From: Galbula dea
Taxonomy: Eukaryota; Chordata; Aves; Piciformes; Galbulidae
Direction of reading: 5' to 3'
Assembly: GCA_013399015.1 (NCBI GenBank)
Contig: VWZX01008936.1
Span: 3,924,327-3,988,326 of the forward strand
Length of the DNA stretch: 64,000 nt
Shown one piece after another: positions 13,817-26,464 of this stretch; positions within the stretch are counted from its first letter, which is position 1, and each line of letters opens with the position of its first letter. Below the pieces are notes generated by a model that was not told where the DNA came from, made no database searches, and saw nothing but the letters and a program-made list of their open reading frames with translations. Position numbers and translations under genes: made by a program.

Positions 13817-14966
13817 TCTCAGTGGTTGGGAAATACACTAATGAAGGTGAATGATGCACCCATTACTTGCCTCCCTCGTCACTATGAAGCAGTCCCTATT
13901 ACGTGATCACTCACTGGTTTTGCCTACACTCCTGTCTCACATACTGCATAATTACAATGAAAATGAAAGTAAATGTTTTTATGCTAAGTGTCTTGAAAGT
14001 TTAACCAAGGAGTCACTACAGTTTTGCTTATATGACACGTAGCATATGTATCCATACACTAGAACCCAGCCAAAGCAAAAAAGCCTGTGATAACCACCAA
14101 GTATTTTATTTGATGTGATCAGCCTGGTTATGTAACAGGGGTCCAGCCTGGGAGACAAGCGAACTTTGGATCCCAATTCGCCTGTTGTCAGCAGGTGCTA
14201 CATTGTGTTGTGACCTGTTCCAGCCACACCTATAATCACACAGCAAGCTACAGGTAACTCCTGAGATTGCCTTTTATCTTTAATCGCTTCCTGTTCACAC
14301 TTCATTCTGCCAACACCTCCTGTCAGGGTTATTGCTGTTTATTTCCCATGAATATCTAAGAATATCATTCATCCTAGCAATAAATGTTTCCATGCAGTGA
14401 AGCATGAATCAGAAATGACCTGCAGTATTTCCTAAAAGGTTACTTGATTAACTTGTTTGTTGGGAAATTAAACAGGAAGACCTACATTGTCTGTCATAAA
14501 AAGCAACAGTTTTAGGCAGGCAGAGATCGCTGAAGCAGTTATTCCAGGGTAGTTCTCTAGAAATGGAAATCTCAAACACAAGTCAAATCATCTCCTAGTA
14601 GTCTTAAAGTTCTTAATCAGGTTGAGCTGTTTCCTCTTACAAATACTTGTATGAGACAGCTGCAGATTTAGATAAACTGCGTTAGTCACTAACTGCTCAG
14701 ATGCAAGATTTCTAAGAGATGCTGGGGTTGTTTGGTTTATGATCCTAACTGCACAGTACAACAACTGAGTCATACCAGAACCTCTTAGAAGCCCACGTTT
14801 CCCTATGCCAGCTATACATAACAATACCTAGGAGGTCAGCCTAACCACTTTAAAGGTTTACCTGAATGGCCTAGTAACTAACTTGTCTCTCACGAGGACC
14901 TTCAGGTAGCAACAGCAGTAATTCCTAATATCCTTGCTACATCCCACCATACAACCAACACAGCAG

Positions 14967-15402
14967 AAACATAGAATGTCCCAAGTTGGAATGGACCCAC
15001 AAGGGTCATTGAGTCCAACTCCTGTCTATGCATATGACAAACCCAAAAATTATACCATGTGTGTAAGAGCATTACCCAGACGCTTCCAGAATTCTGTCAG
15101 GTTTGGAACCATGACTACTTACTTCCCTGGGGAATCTGTTCCAGTGCTCAACCGCCCTCTGGGTGAAGATTGTTTTCCTAATATCCAACCTAAAACTACC
15201 CTGGCATAGCTTCATGCTGTTCTCTTGGGTCCTGTCACTGGTCACCAAAGAGAAGAGATCTGTTCCTGCCTCTCTCCTTCTCCCCATGAGGAAGCTACAG
15301 ACCACGATGAGGTCTCCCTTCAGTCTCCTCTTCTCCAGGCAGAACAAAGCAAGTAACTTCAGCCATTCCTCATATGGCTTCCTCTCTAGACCCTTCACCT
15401 AG
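14967..15402 (-). mobile_element. CR1 LINE 3' fragment, minus orientation
   Basis: The plus strand starts with a reverse-complemented CR1 tail (ACATAGAATGTCCCAAGTTGG type) and continues as CR1 to about 15402. On the minus strand 15398-15072 is an uninterrupted frame for the C-terminal part of CR1 ORF2: a start like LKLLALFCLEKRRLKGDLIV, a middle SLVTSDRTQENSMKLCQGS, and FRLDIRKTIFTQRAVEHWNR. This is downstream of the reverse transcriptase catalytic core. The frame breaks before the usual end of ORF2. It is a 5'-truncated, inactive copy, longer than the one at 4.5 kb. Confidence 0.96.
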
Positions 15403-18400
15403 ATGGACAACACTAACCTTCTAGAGGTGTTGTTTGACAAACACTAAAATACTAGAATCTGCCTGGGAAGCCACATGGCAAACACATATCAGGGTATTTA
15501 CGCATCGAAAACAAACCATTTTTTACAGCAAAGAGAAACAATACAAAAGTAAGGGTACAGTGAATGAAGGTTACTCTGAAACAGAGAAAAACGACTGTTT
15601 CTTGCACTCATCATTATTCAGCTAAGAAGCACGTTGCCACAGGATACTACAGATGTCAGACAGAAAGGAGTCCCAAAGGCAGTTGCACAAAGGCACGAAA
15701 GAGAGACCCTTCAAGGGCTACAAACCTCGAGGATAGCACCTCTGGCTTCAGAATCCAACACATTACTGAAAACTGGGAATGTACACTAGAAAAACATCAC
15801 TAAGTTTTATCCTACTCTTTTAGGTTGAAGCAAGAAACAGAAGCTGTTCTTACATTGTTATTACTACATTCCCTGTTAGACAAAGATTTCCACGTACAGC
15901 TCAACTTTCCACCACTCTTCACGTGCCTCCTGTTTCTGCTGGAGCAGATACAACTGTGACAACCTCAGTTCAGACGTGCTGCCCCTGAAAAGGGCTGCCA
16001 ACAAATAGCAGCAAAATGATAGACACTGGGCTTGATAGAGCTTGGAAGTCTCATCATTCAGCTCCTGCTCAACACCTCTGTTGGCCCCACAGAGTCTGAC
16101 CAGTAAGAATTATCCTGCGTCTTCCATTTCACACATACTTACTCTCATTCTCTCAAGTCACAGTCTTGCCTCTGACCAGACTCATCTGCAGCCCAGGATG
16201 ACAAAAGTAACACTTCAGCCTTAAAGTGGTCATGGGCACTTCCGAATGTTGTTCTTTCTTCCTTCTGTTAGAAAATGTGCTGCTTTATATTCACTGTGAG
16301 CTGGAGCATTTTTCTCTGCTATATGTATCTTCTCCTACTGCCATTACACATGTTCATAATTAAGACTTCTCCGCTAGAGTCACCCAAAAACTACTGAAAA
16401 TGTCAAGTATTTAAAAACTAACTATTGCCAGAAATAGTCACTTCGCTTTCAGACAATCTTGCTTCTGGCAGGCACCTTTGAATGCAGAAACTAAAGCAAT
16501 TTTTAAGTCTCCAGCTCTCCTCCATACTCATTAGTATTTGATAACATGACTTTCAAAGGGCTAGTCCTCTCCCTATGATATAAAATTACTACCTTCTGCC
16601 TTATCCCTTGCAAAAATATACCTAGCATTTATTCTAATGACTCCCATCTTCCTTATAGTCCTTCCACTTGTGATAAATCAATATTGAATTTTATGAGTCT
16701 AACCACAGTCTAAAGATAGCACATCACCTACTTCATTCATGTTGGCATTCTCTTTATCACTACACCATGAATAAAAGACACAAAAAAGTTTGTTGTACCA
16801 TGTATATCCTGTAAATTAAGGAATATTGATCTCCAGTCAAATCATTTTTCTAGTTGAGGAGCTGCTGCCTATGGCTGCTTTATACACAAGAAAGAGATAT
16901 CAGATTTTGCTAGTACTCAGAGAAAAAGCAGAAAAATTATGGCCAACTACTTCAGAAAAGCATCACTGATTAACCACTCAGTAGTGGTTCTTAACATTTA
17001 CTAAATAGCTGTCTGCAAACCTGATACAGAGCACCAGGATGAATCAGAATACACCAAACACGTTCTTTAACAGAAGTCAGCCAACCAACAGAACTCTAAA
17101 CTGGACAGTTAAACTTCCCTCTAGAAATGATTTTGTAAAATGTTAAGGACTCAGTAAAGCTTGGACCTTTGCCTCATACCTCATGGTGTAAAATATCCAT
17201 TGAAATTTTTAAAGATTTCAAGTACTTGAACCCGTAGGAAAAAATGCTGCCCGCAACAATATTGCTAGCTTTGACCAGGCTGGTCGGTCCAATGTTTTGG
17301 TAGACACATCTGGCTTCGGTGTACTCCCTACTTTGTCCCATGCAACAGGAGTTTGAAAACCCAGACCATTTAATGGTTTATTTTAACTTATGCTACCAAG
17401 ATACACAAACACTTCTTTAAAACAGTGCCCTGCAAACAGAACAAAATCAACCCTTTTGATATGGACACCTGTTTCTTTAGAACTTCTTTTCAAACAGCAT
17501 ATTTTTTGTGTCCTCTCCCTACAATACACTGACAAAAACAACCCAAGACAGAGGCAATGTTGCCAAGGATGTTTCCTTAAGTTTTGGGTGAATCCTTCTG
17601 GCAGGATTTTATATGCTTTGAAAAAATGTATGCTGCTATGATTTTGCAGCTGCTGTTGACTGATCTGGTCCAGGGTAGGTTACCAAGAGTCAGAGCTAGA
17701 GCAAGCACTTCTTAGCTCTTACATATTGCAGCATCACATCACTTCCCAGCATAGTATCTTATCACCCTTCATCTCAGGACAGAGATTCTTGTTAATTTAC
17801 CAGATGACCTAGTAGAGCAAGTTCTTTCTGGAATACCTGAAAGAAAGAAAAACTATGTGTGGCCTTCTTTATCATTTTTATTTTCACTGGAAAGAAAAAC
17901 ATTCAGTTCTACCTTTGCAAGAAGGTCCTCAGTGTTATACACAAAAATCAGAGAACCCCAAGTAAGTAAATGCCCAAAATAAACCAAAAACCAGTAACAA
18001 ATGCATTGTTTTGTCTTGCTTCTAACATAATGCATCCCACTAAGCCCCTAAAACCAATACTGACTGTATTTAATTGTGATCATTATGAACACAAGATTAC
18101 CAGACAAGAAAATGGTTTGGACTTGGACCAACAATTGTTTTCCATTTTGAAAACTTCACAATGGACACGGCTAGAGGCTTGGCTTCCATACCCTGAATGA
18201 AACCCAACATCAGCGCTGTGTCCCCAGAGTCCCAAAACTGAAGTGACCCAGATGCTGCCAAGGTCAGTGCAATCGAGAACCACCACTGAATTTACTATTT
18301 TTGCTATCATAATACCCAAAGCCTTTAGCCCTGAGCCAGAGCACCCACTGCATTAAACAATGTGGAAATAATCTTTAAGAAATACTCCCTTCACCAGAGA

Positions 18401-19080
18401 TATTAGAGTATAAGTTTTATCAGGCTCCATCAGCTACATAAACAAGTAAGGGGGGCAGAAGGGAGATCTAGTAACCCAAACGCAAGCATATATTGACACA
18501 ATGAGCTTACCACCAACTAATCTCAAAACAAAGTATTTTCCAGTAACAATTCTCACTATTACCAACAAAAAACAGAGTTGGGTTTCCCCCCCACACCTCC
18601 TCTGGGCTCTCAGTACTGAACCACCTACAGATAGAAAACTCTTATCTCTTTTTGCTAGCACCCCAGTGTTTTGCTGCAACTTGTGTGCTAAGGGAGGTGT
18701 GGGGGACACAACATCAGCAAAAGAAAGTGAACCATGGCAAGCCAATCAACAAGATGCAGGCTAGCCTTTCTTTTCACAGTGAAGGGAGGTTTTCTTTTTT
18801 CCCTCAAGTGAGAAAACTCAAAACCTTGGTCTTATAAGGAGGTGTCAGCAAGGTCCTTTATGTAAATGCTGCATTTAAGAGTGAAAACTCACAATTCTCA
18901 AAAGTACATGCTTTTTTCTCCTGTGTGCTTCGTTCTGAGTCTGCTGCTGCATGTGTATTCACCAGAACAGCTTTTATTAAAAAGGTCTGGTACTCTGCAC
19001 AATAGCTCAGAGAGAGTGGGTGATCTTCTATGAACTATGTATTGGGTTTTTTAATTTGAAGAATCTTAAGGTTATACGCT
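15403..19080. other. Non-coding unique sequence
   Basis: No family-level match is visible. Open frames on both strands are below about 105 codons and without motifs. Base composition is AT-rich with few CpGs. I see no repeat copy and no splice-site pair that frames a convincing exon. Confidence 0.55.
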
Positions 19081-19089
19081 TATGCTCTC

Positions 19090-19200
19090 AAGTGCCCTCC
19101 CGGGTTGGAAAGGCAAGCCACCCATGATGGTACAGGGTGAAATTCGGCTCCAGAGGGGGGCCTATAAACACGTCATCAGGGCTCTCTCCTGGCGGGACAT
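19090..19200 (+). promoter_or_regulatory. Isolated TATA/CRE-like GC-rich patch
   Basis: A locally GC-rich, CpG-containing patch holds a TATAAA at 19163-19168 directly preceded by a G-run and a CC, and followed by CACGTCA (19169-19175), half of a CREB/ATF site. If the TATAAA were a true TATA box, transcription would start near 19193. No open frame or known gene start follows, so this may equally be a decayed LTR, an enhancer or chance. Confidence 0.2.
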
Positions 19201-19941
19201 GAGCAGGGGAGCTCAGCTTTGTTCAGCCAAGGATTATTCTCTGTGTTGTTAAGAAATACTATTGCTATGTGATTCAGTTCACCACTTCTTGTTTTCACCT
19301 TGAGGTGTCCTTTAGCACAGGAGAGTTTTGGGTTCAGAACTCTGGAATTCTCAGATCCTGAAAAAGACTTCAAAATGCAGAAGGAGAGACTGGACTTGCC
19401 TTGCAAAGCAGCACTAGCACAACACACCCAAGCCTATATCCTGTATTAAATTAGAAAGTGCTTTCTCCTTTTCTCTCTAAGCTGAGCAATGCTAGATGAG
19501 CCAAATAAAGTAAGCAGATTCATGTGTTCTGAAAAGACACCATCCAAACAGACATGAATCTTTTTTCCATTCAGAGCAAGGCATTATTTAGAAAATAACT
19601 ATATATTCCCCCATGGTTACAGCGCAAGAAAAACATTTATTCTTTCTTTGGCACGATACTGTATTTCTCTAAGCTTCTATTCTCAATAGAATGGGTTCAG
19701 GGTAAATTCCCCATTTGTCCTGCCCTTACAGTTTCCAACAAATGAGTCCTAGAATGACAGAACACCATTTTATTGGACTAACTAGATGCTTCTGGCTTTC
19801 TTCTCCTTTCTCCCCTATAACACAGGGCCTTTTATCTTGGGGCTCTCTCCTCCTGGGCAGGCCTCCAGCTAGCCTTAGTGCCTGCTGCACATGAGCACTA
19901 TCTATGCAAGATCATCATTGCTTTAAAAATGTACTAAATGC

Positions 19942-19958
19942 AGAGAAACAGTTTCTCT
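19942..19958. repeat. 17-nt inverted repeat AGAGAAAC-A-GTTTCTCT
   Basis: Two 8-base arms flank a single A. The GAAAC half-sites resemble halves of interferon-response/IRF sites, but the spacing and orientation differ from a standard ISRE. It is immediately followed by a pyrimidine tract of CTCCC units (19952-19979). Confidence 0.5.
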
Positions 19959-20564
19959 CTCCCTCCCTCCCACCCCCCACACTTCTTTTTAAAATAAGAA
20001 TTTTTACATGTGGTTAGAGAAATAACATCTGGAGTTACTGAAGACTGCCAAAGGGAGAGAAGGAAAACAATGAGTTGAGTCACACTTGAACCTGCCAACT
20101 TCATATAATTTAGACCTTCTTGAAGCAGTTTGAGAAGAAAAAATATGGAAAAAGTTTTAATTTGCTTTTTATAATGCAATTTTTTATTATTATTTTGCTG
20201 ATGTAAGTTGCAATCAGCCAACATGTACCACCACGACATAGGCATTCATCCCTGCAGAACTGCTATATCATGGTAACATCACAGTCTTTTTATAATTTGT
20301 CTGTATATATGCAATAGGAGGTCAAGGTTTCTCTTTCTTAGAAGAGTCCTGCTGAACTAGTGAAAATTCTCACAGGAGCCGATATATGGAGCTGCACTGG
20401 ACTTTTTTATTCCATCCCACAATGCAGGGCAGATAATCTGAAACTTTCCTAAATGCCCCTTCATTTTTCATCCCCATGAACAATACTGGTATGCTCTGGT
20501 AAATTTTAAAATGATTGCATTCTGTTGCACTGTAGTCTGTAAAAGATCAGCTCCCATATGATTG

Positions 20565-20576
20565 CCCTAACCCTAA
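20565..20576. repeat. Two telomere-like units CCCTAACCCTAA
   Basis: Two exact copies of the vertebrate telomere hexamer (C-strand form) sit in unique sequence. Two units are too few to call an interstitial telomeric repeat with confidence. Confidence 0.3.
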
Positions 20577-21007
20577 TCAATGCCATTGTATTTCTCTGAC
20601 TAGTTTAGGAAAGGCCTTCAACTGTTTCCATGGTCTGAATTTTTCACCTCTTTTCACCTTGAACAGTTATGCCATGCCAGCACACAGTTGGCATGCCCAC
20701 TAATGCTGACGATGTCACTGCTGGTACAGCTAGGGCAAGCAGTTGAATTGTTTAATGAATATGAAACTAAAGCGATAGGAACCACCACCAAAATATTCTG
20801 TGAAAAAGTCATAAAGAGGAATCAAGCCTGGCAACCTGAGAAGTTTTTTTTAAGTGCAAATGTATGCGTGTGTCAGGTGGAGGAAGAAGAGAGCAAAGCT
20901 GGAGGCTACATGCTGTTTGCTGGAGCCTTGCATGCATGAGAGAGAAGACCAGCAAAGCACAGTAACCAATAGACAGCAAAGAAAAATTTATAGCAACACT
21001 TTATGGG

Positions 21008-21082
21008 AAAAAAACAAAAAAAGCACACACACAAAAACCCTCAAAAAATAAACAAAACAAAAAAACCCCCACAAAAATAACA
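21008..21082. repeat. A/C-rich low-complexity tract
   Basis: A-rich sequence with CACACACAC, AAACAAAAC and CCCCC blocks, interrupted by a few T and G. It is immediately followed by a short inverted pair AGGTCTC/GAGACCT (21084-21099). Confidence 0.85.
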
Positions 21083-23364
21083 GAGGTCTCTGGAGACCTT
21101 AGTTAGAAAGAGGAACAGCCAACCAAGAAACTTTCTCCTGTTGATTGATACACAGGATATTCAGGGATTTATAGGTATTGTTTGCAGTCTGTTTGAATGC
21201 AAGAAATACCAAACTTCATCATCCATCTATCATTTTTTCTCCTTAAAGAAAACACTCAAGATTTTTGACTGTAGCTGCTAGGTCAAGTTCATGTTTAGGC
21301 AAAGCATGTGAAATTATTATCCATCCTGTACAGTATCATCTGATAATGGAGAAAAGATGATGTTTAGTTATACCGTGTTACCCCAAGGGATGCTATGCCC
21401 TCCTCATGAGGGTAACCGTAGTATAAATTCTCTTAGAGTACTTTTAGTGGCATTTCAAGAAGCCCTTGAAAACAGACATGTTACATTTACACTAACATCA
21501 GCCTTGTCTGATTATCTTGCATCTGTCGTGCCCATTACTCTTGCAAGAGGGGGAGAAGACACTCAGAGTAGCTTTCACAGCAGTGTCTCAGCATGATAAT
21601 TCCACCCTGGCTTCAGTAGCCCATTACTGGCTCAAGTGGAAGACATCTACTCCCCTCCCTTAGTTTCACACTAGTTGCCATTTCATCAGGCTATGACAAA
21701 CTGCTTTCTGCATGGCTATCACAGCTCCTTTCCCTCAGTGCAAAGCTACTGGAAATTCTTATCGAGCTTGCCCACTATATTGTTGCATGCTATCATTTGC
21801 TATTGGAGGAGTCACTGCACATTTAGCATGCCAGCTTTTTTCTTTTCACCATGTCACTTGGCAAATGTTCCTGTAGCTCTCCTTACCTCAAAGGCTTTAA
21901 ACAATCCTAGCAAGATGGCTGAGAAGCTAGAGATGCATTAACACAACTCCCTCACGTGGGTACACCTTTGTTCCAGTATAAAGCAGGATAAGATTTACAA
22001 TTTAGTTTAAAAGCCTTCATAAATAGTAAGTTAAAATAATCCCATCTAGTTTAACACCAAAACAGGAATGCCTACAAGGTGTGGCTACACTGATTTACTG
22101 TTTTAAATTCACTGCTTATCTTACACCAAGAGCTTTCCCATTCAGACAAAGTGTTAGCCTGCTAAATGGTTAACCACCCACTATTTTGTACTTATTAACT
22201 TACTGTCATTTAACATAAAATGTTTAGGCAAACCATGAGAGAGATGAGAATTCTGATCTTTTTATTAAAAATGGCTCCAGGCATTAGATTGTGAAATATG
22301 ATTTCCCAGAATATATTAAATTCTAGTTTAATGTTCTTTTTGATATCACAAAGTCAAACCTCATTTCATAAGAGGGCACATCAACGTGCTTTGCATGCAG
22401 CACGCTCTCCCTTGATAAAGCCTCCATGCTGCAGCAAACTTGGAATTTGATCAGAACCTCTGAAGAAGTGGGAGTGGAAGAGAGCAAAACCCAGATGGTG
22501 AGCTTCATCTCACAGAAGCTCCTTACATTGTTTTACAGCAAACACAAACAAGAGGAATGAGCGAAGGGGCTCGGCAGAAATGACTTTTAGTTTTAAATAA
22601 CAGTTATGGAATGGTATGCTCGTGTATGTTAGCAGCTAAAATCATGGCTTCTTTTGTAAAATACTTGAGGCCACATTGCAATGCATTCCCAAAGATACTG
22701 GTGTTGAACTGAATGAAATTGATGTTTGAAACAGAAAAAAGCTTTAAGGAATGCAGAGCTCAAATCCACATCATCAAGAAAAGTTAAAACTTAAATGTAA
22801 CGTTAGGTTTATGACTCAAGCAGAAGAGTTAAAGAGAAATGATGTCCACATTTTGTCATTTGTCTTGCTCCTGATAGTATTTTCTTTATTCAAACTACTG
22901 TATTTAGCACAGTAATTCTTATTTAGGAAATAAAATTAGGCCTCTTTAGAAATAAAAAAAATTAATAGGCTTATAATGCACATTTGTCTGTTGATACATG
23001 TCCTTCTGAGTGTATTAACAAAGGATACCAAATTATGAAAGGAACTAAATGCCTAATAACTGTTTAACAAAGAGTTGAGTGAAAACATTTGAACCAACCA
23101 CAAAGCTTTTAGTTCAATTTTTGTGCACTGTAACTATTCAGAGAGAGCAATAATGCAATGCAAGCTAAAAACATCTTTGAAAAGTACTCCTATTTTTACC
23201 TGACCTCAAGTAAGAACAGTTTTAAACCATCTTGCAGCCTTTAAAGGCCATTGATGTTACTGCTTTTCAGGACCTTGACACCAAACAACAGGTATTTTGT
23301 CATGAACTTTAGTACAAATCTGATTTTGATTACCTAAGTTTTACTAATTCTTGTGTTATTCCAG

Positions 23365-24046
23365 GAGTTTCTTAAAGCTGTCCATCCAGATGATGAGATG
23401 AGCTACTCAGATTTCATTTAGGGCTTGAGGGAGAGGTTGTGGGTGGATGGTTTCTAAACAAATACATCTGTAGTCTTTGTGGTTGTGGCAAATAATTGAA
23501 AAACCTGAGCAAGAGTGAACAGCCAGAAACTCAAATACACGAAGAAATCAAAACAAAAAAAAATGCATTTTTTTCCCCCTGCTATTTAATTATATGGGTG
23601 GATATGACAACATGAGGACATAAGAAAAAGTAATATGAGTAACATAAGAGAATCTGCTGTAGTAGAAGAGAACTCTAATGCAGAACTCCAAGTCTCACAA
23701 TGTGAAACAAACTGTATCTTACTTCACGCTCCAGACTAATTCTGCAGCCTGGAGATACAATAGGCAGTGGCATCCTATATCAGCCTGGCCCTGCTATCCA
23801 GCCTTTCTCATTCTTTTGCCCAAATAATTTTCACACTCCTCTGAGACAGCTCAGCTACACAACACTAAAACAAAAAAAGCAGGGATTACTATATTAATCC
23901 TCAGCAGATAGGCTTTTTCCTCTAAAGCTACACAATGAGCTCATGTTCAACACATAACACTGTAGCTTGCAATAGTTTCTTATCTATCAACCAGTACATC
24001 ACCTTCATCTACTTGGAATACAGAAGCAGCTGTATGTAAAAATAAA
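23365..24046 (+). other. Candidate terminal exon with 3' UTR
   Basis: A good 3' splice site precedes the feature: a branch-point-like TTACTAAT (23341 region), a pyrimidine-rich run and CCAG ending at 23364. The first frame after it stays open for 18 codons, reading EFLKAVHPDDEMSYSDFI, to a TAG at 23419-23421. An AATAAA poly(A) signal lies at 24041-24046, giving a plausible 3' UTR of about 620 bases. I do not recognise the peptide. A short open stretch after an AG is common by chance and no upstream exon was found, so this is a hypothesis only. Confidence 0.2.
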
Positions 24047-24060
24047 GTGTCTCCTTTTAG

Positions 24061-24180
24061 ACAAACAGCATAATTCTATTGCATCTGGGACAATTATGGA
24101 GCTTTTCCCAAGACATTAAAAATAATTAAGCAATTATCTCTGTATCACAGTTAGTGTTGTGTAATTATTACTGAAAGGTA
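24061..24180. promoter_or_regulatory. AT-rich homeodomain-type motif cluster
   Basis: Many TAATTA/CAATTA-type homeodomain core words lie close together (CAATTATGG, AATAATTAAGCAATTATC, GTAATTATTAC). Such clusters are common in conserved non-coding elements of vertebrates, but AT-rich DNA also makes them by chance. There is no direct evidence of conservation. Confidence 0.2.
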
Positions 24181-25750
24181 GCTCTGCATCACTGAGGTGA
24201 TAACATACAAAACATCAGTTTGTGGACTGTCAGGTATCCAATGTGCAGTGTCAGTAGATGCTTTCACAACAGAAATAAGAATAGCTGTCATTATTCACTA
24301 AAAGCAAAGCTCACAAACACCTTAAACGCATACCAGTTTAAGATTCAGTTCAGATGTTCCTGGAGCCCAGCCCTATGTGCAGTGGACAGCACAGTCCTCC
24401 TGACTGACAAGAAGTTTGCAATGTTGTGCAAGACTGATGAAAAAAGTGTCTGGGAGGGTTAAAATAGATTAGCAAGGAACTGTGAGGTGATGAATGGAGC
24501 CTGCCCCTACAAGCCTTCCAGGTTATCTTTATCTTCATGCCCACTAGGAACTGACTCACAGGTGTTTTAGGAAGAAGCAGCTGCCTGCTGTGTGACATTT
24601 CAGCTTTTGCCCCCAGGTTGAGAAGAGTTTACAGAATAAGATACACAACAGAGAGGAGACAGTCTGCTGGAGATATCAAACTGCATTTGCTACATCCAAT
24701 GTAGAGCTCTCTAGCAAGTGAGCAGAAAGGTTTCCACATTTCGAACTCTAAAGGAGGCCAGTCCCATCCCATAGACAAATGGCAGAGACTCTGAAATGGG
24801 AAAAGCATTTAAAGTAAATTAACGCCATTAGCAAATTTAGAGCTGCTGAAAGCTGCTTGACATGGGCCGACATTTCTGGAGACTGACATCCTCCATTTGC
24901 AGGGCAGACAAAACAGGAGGCAGCATTGCCCAACTTCCCTCTCTACAGGGTGGGAACATGCAAGTGCCAAAATCCTGCCCAGCACTAAGCAGGACCTTCA
25001 TGATAAGTTGTCACACATCATATTGCTCTTGCTCTGCACCAAGCCCTTCAGCTCTTCCTCCTGTAGGTAACAGGCAGACAAGGAAATTGCAGGCCAGTTA
25101 TGAAAGCTTATTTCCTTAGTGTTATTTGAATTAATAAATTTAAATGTAATTTAAAGCAATGGATGGAGAAATCAACACAAGCTAAACTCTAGGAATTGTG
25201 TGAGTTTCTAATAAAAACAGGCTGTCACTAGCAGAGTCACGGCAGCATTTATGTAAGCAAAATCACACTTTTTGATGGAATTTTCCTATACACAAACAAA
25301 TTAAACAGACTCACAGCATATCTGCTGGTTAGAAGATGAGCTCAGCAGATAGGAATCTCTAAGGGTTTATGATGTCTTGCCCTGAACTATATTGGTATTA
25401 TCTTGTCTTCTAAGAACCACCAAAAATTATCATTATTCCTCACTGACACATGGTGAAACTGAGGCCTGTGAAGGTTAACTGGAAAGAAAGAAAACCAGAA
25501 ACTGAATTTTTAAGACTGTACTGAACTACTGATATCTGTGCCCATAGTCCACCTATGAATCTATAATGTTTGCTAGTTACATGTTTTTGCAGTTTTATTG
25601 TAACCTTTGTCCTAGGAAGATTACTTATCTGCAAGTCAATAGCAATACACATTCTTATGAAGCAGAAGACAAAATCTGAGCAAACTCCCTCCCCCCCAAC
25701 ATACAACTTCAAACTCCAAAGTCACATTCAGTTCAGAACCACACTAAACC
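24181..25750. other. Non-coding unique sequence
   Basis: No repeat, RNA gene or convincing exon is visible. Open frames are 90 codons or less and lack motifs. Confidence 0.55.
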
Positions 25751-26018
25751 CTTTATAGTACTGTGCACTTTACCTGAAATGCTGCACTAATTAAGTTACT
25801 ATCAGGAGTTTTAGTGACACATTTTCTTGTGTTTGATGATCATGGTTTACTCAAATGTCATTTCTAAAGCTGGGCAGACAACCAGATCTGCAGTTAGACT
25901 CACCAGGATGGGAGCCTGCAAGCCCTTAGACCAGTTCTGATAGTGGCATCTACAAGGCCATACTGATGACTGTAACTGAGGTTTGAGACAGGCTCATGTG
26001 GCTGTTTCTCAGGCATGG
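25751..26018 (-). repeat. Local duplicated element, copy A
   Basis: This ~268-base stretch matches 32840-33105 in the same orientation. A 101-base core (25851-25951) is identical in both copies; the flanks are roughly 80-85% similar by eye with several small indels. It is listed as minus because the only shared reading frame runs on that strand: ATG at 26016-26014 to TGA at 25902-25900, 38 codons plus stop, beginning MPEKQP and ending RACRLPSW. The stop overlaps a strong 5' splice-like CTG/GTGAGT (donor GT at 25903-25902). It is not CR1 and I do not recognise the family. It could be an unlisted dispersed repeat, a duplicated exon or a duplicated regulatory element. Confidence 0.85.
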
Positions 26019-26297
26019 TAAAGAAGAACAAGCTGAATGAGCGGAAAAGTGATGTTCCTTGGTTCAGAGAGTCACCAAATCTATTTACAAAGGAGGCCAA
26101 GAGGTCAGAGCAGGGCCCACACAGAGTCACTTCATCCAGAAACAGACACTGCATCCCTTTGCAGTGCGCAATCCTTGCTTTGTCAGTGAAACTATAGTTA
26201 ACTACATGACCACTGGGAATTAGTGTCACCTCAGGCCATAAAACTTGATAGCACTAGATTAGCAAAAAGATCAGACCAGTGCTGGAGAGAAGGCCTT

Positions 26298-26322
26298 TGC
26301 TCTTTCTTTTAAAGAAAGAGCA
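26298..26322. repeat. 25-nt near-perfect palindrome at CR1 5' edge
   Basis: Two 12-base arms, TGCTCTTTCTTT and AAAGAAAGAGCA, flank a single T. It sits exactly at the 5' end of the CR1 fragment that follows. With a 1-base centre it cannot fold as a normal hairpin RNA but could form a cruciform or reflect a fold-back during insertion. Confidence 0.85.
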
Positions 26323-26464
26323 TCACAGCACCAAGCCTGGCAGAGTTCAAGAGGTGCTTGGACATCATTCTCAGGCATTCTTAGGGTACCCTGCACTGGG
26401 CTTGGAGCTGAACTAGATGATCCTTGTGCATCCTTTCCAGCTCAGAGTATTCTATGATTCTATA
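26321..26464 (+). mobile_element. CR1 LINE 3' tail, plus orientation
   Basis: The sequence from ACCAAGCCTGGCAGAGTTCAAG to the closing TATTCTATGATTCTATA matches the last ~145 bases of a CR1 subfamily, including the GATGATCCTTGTG and CCTTTCCAGCTCAGA blocks and the terminal ATTCTATG-type repeat. It contains only the very end of ORF2 and the 3' UTR, so it is a short, dead, 5'-truncated copy. Confidence 0.93.

Noticed and set aside
14141..14163. String like the Alu phrase 'CCAGCCTGGGAGACAAGCG' (also CAGCCTGGGCAA near 12105)
   Set aside because: Only about 20 bases match, with no Alu-like sequence on either side, and the genome context is avian; treated as coincidence.
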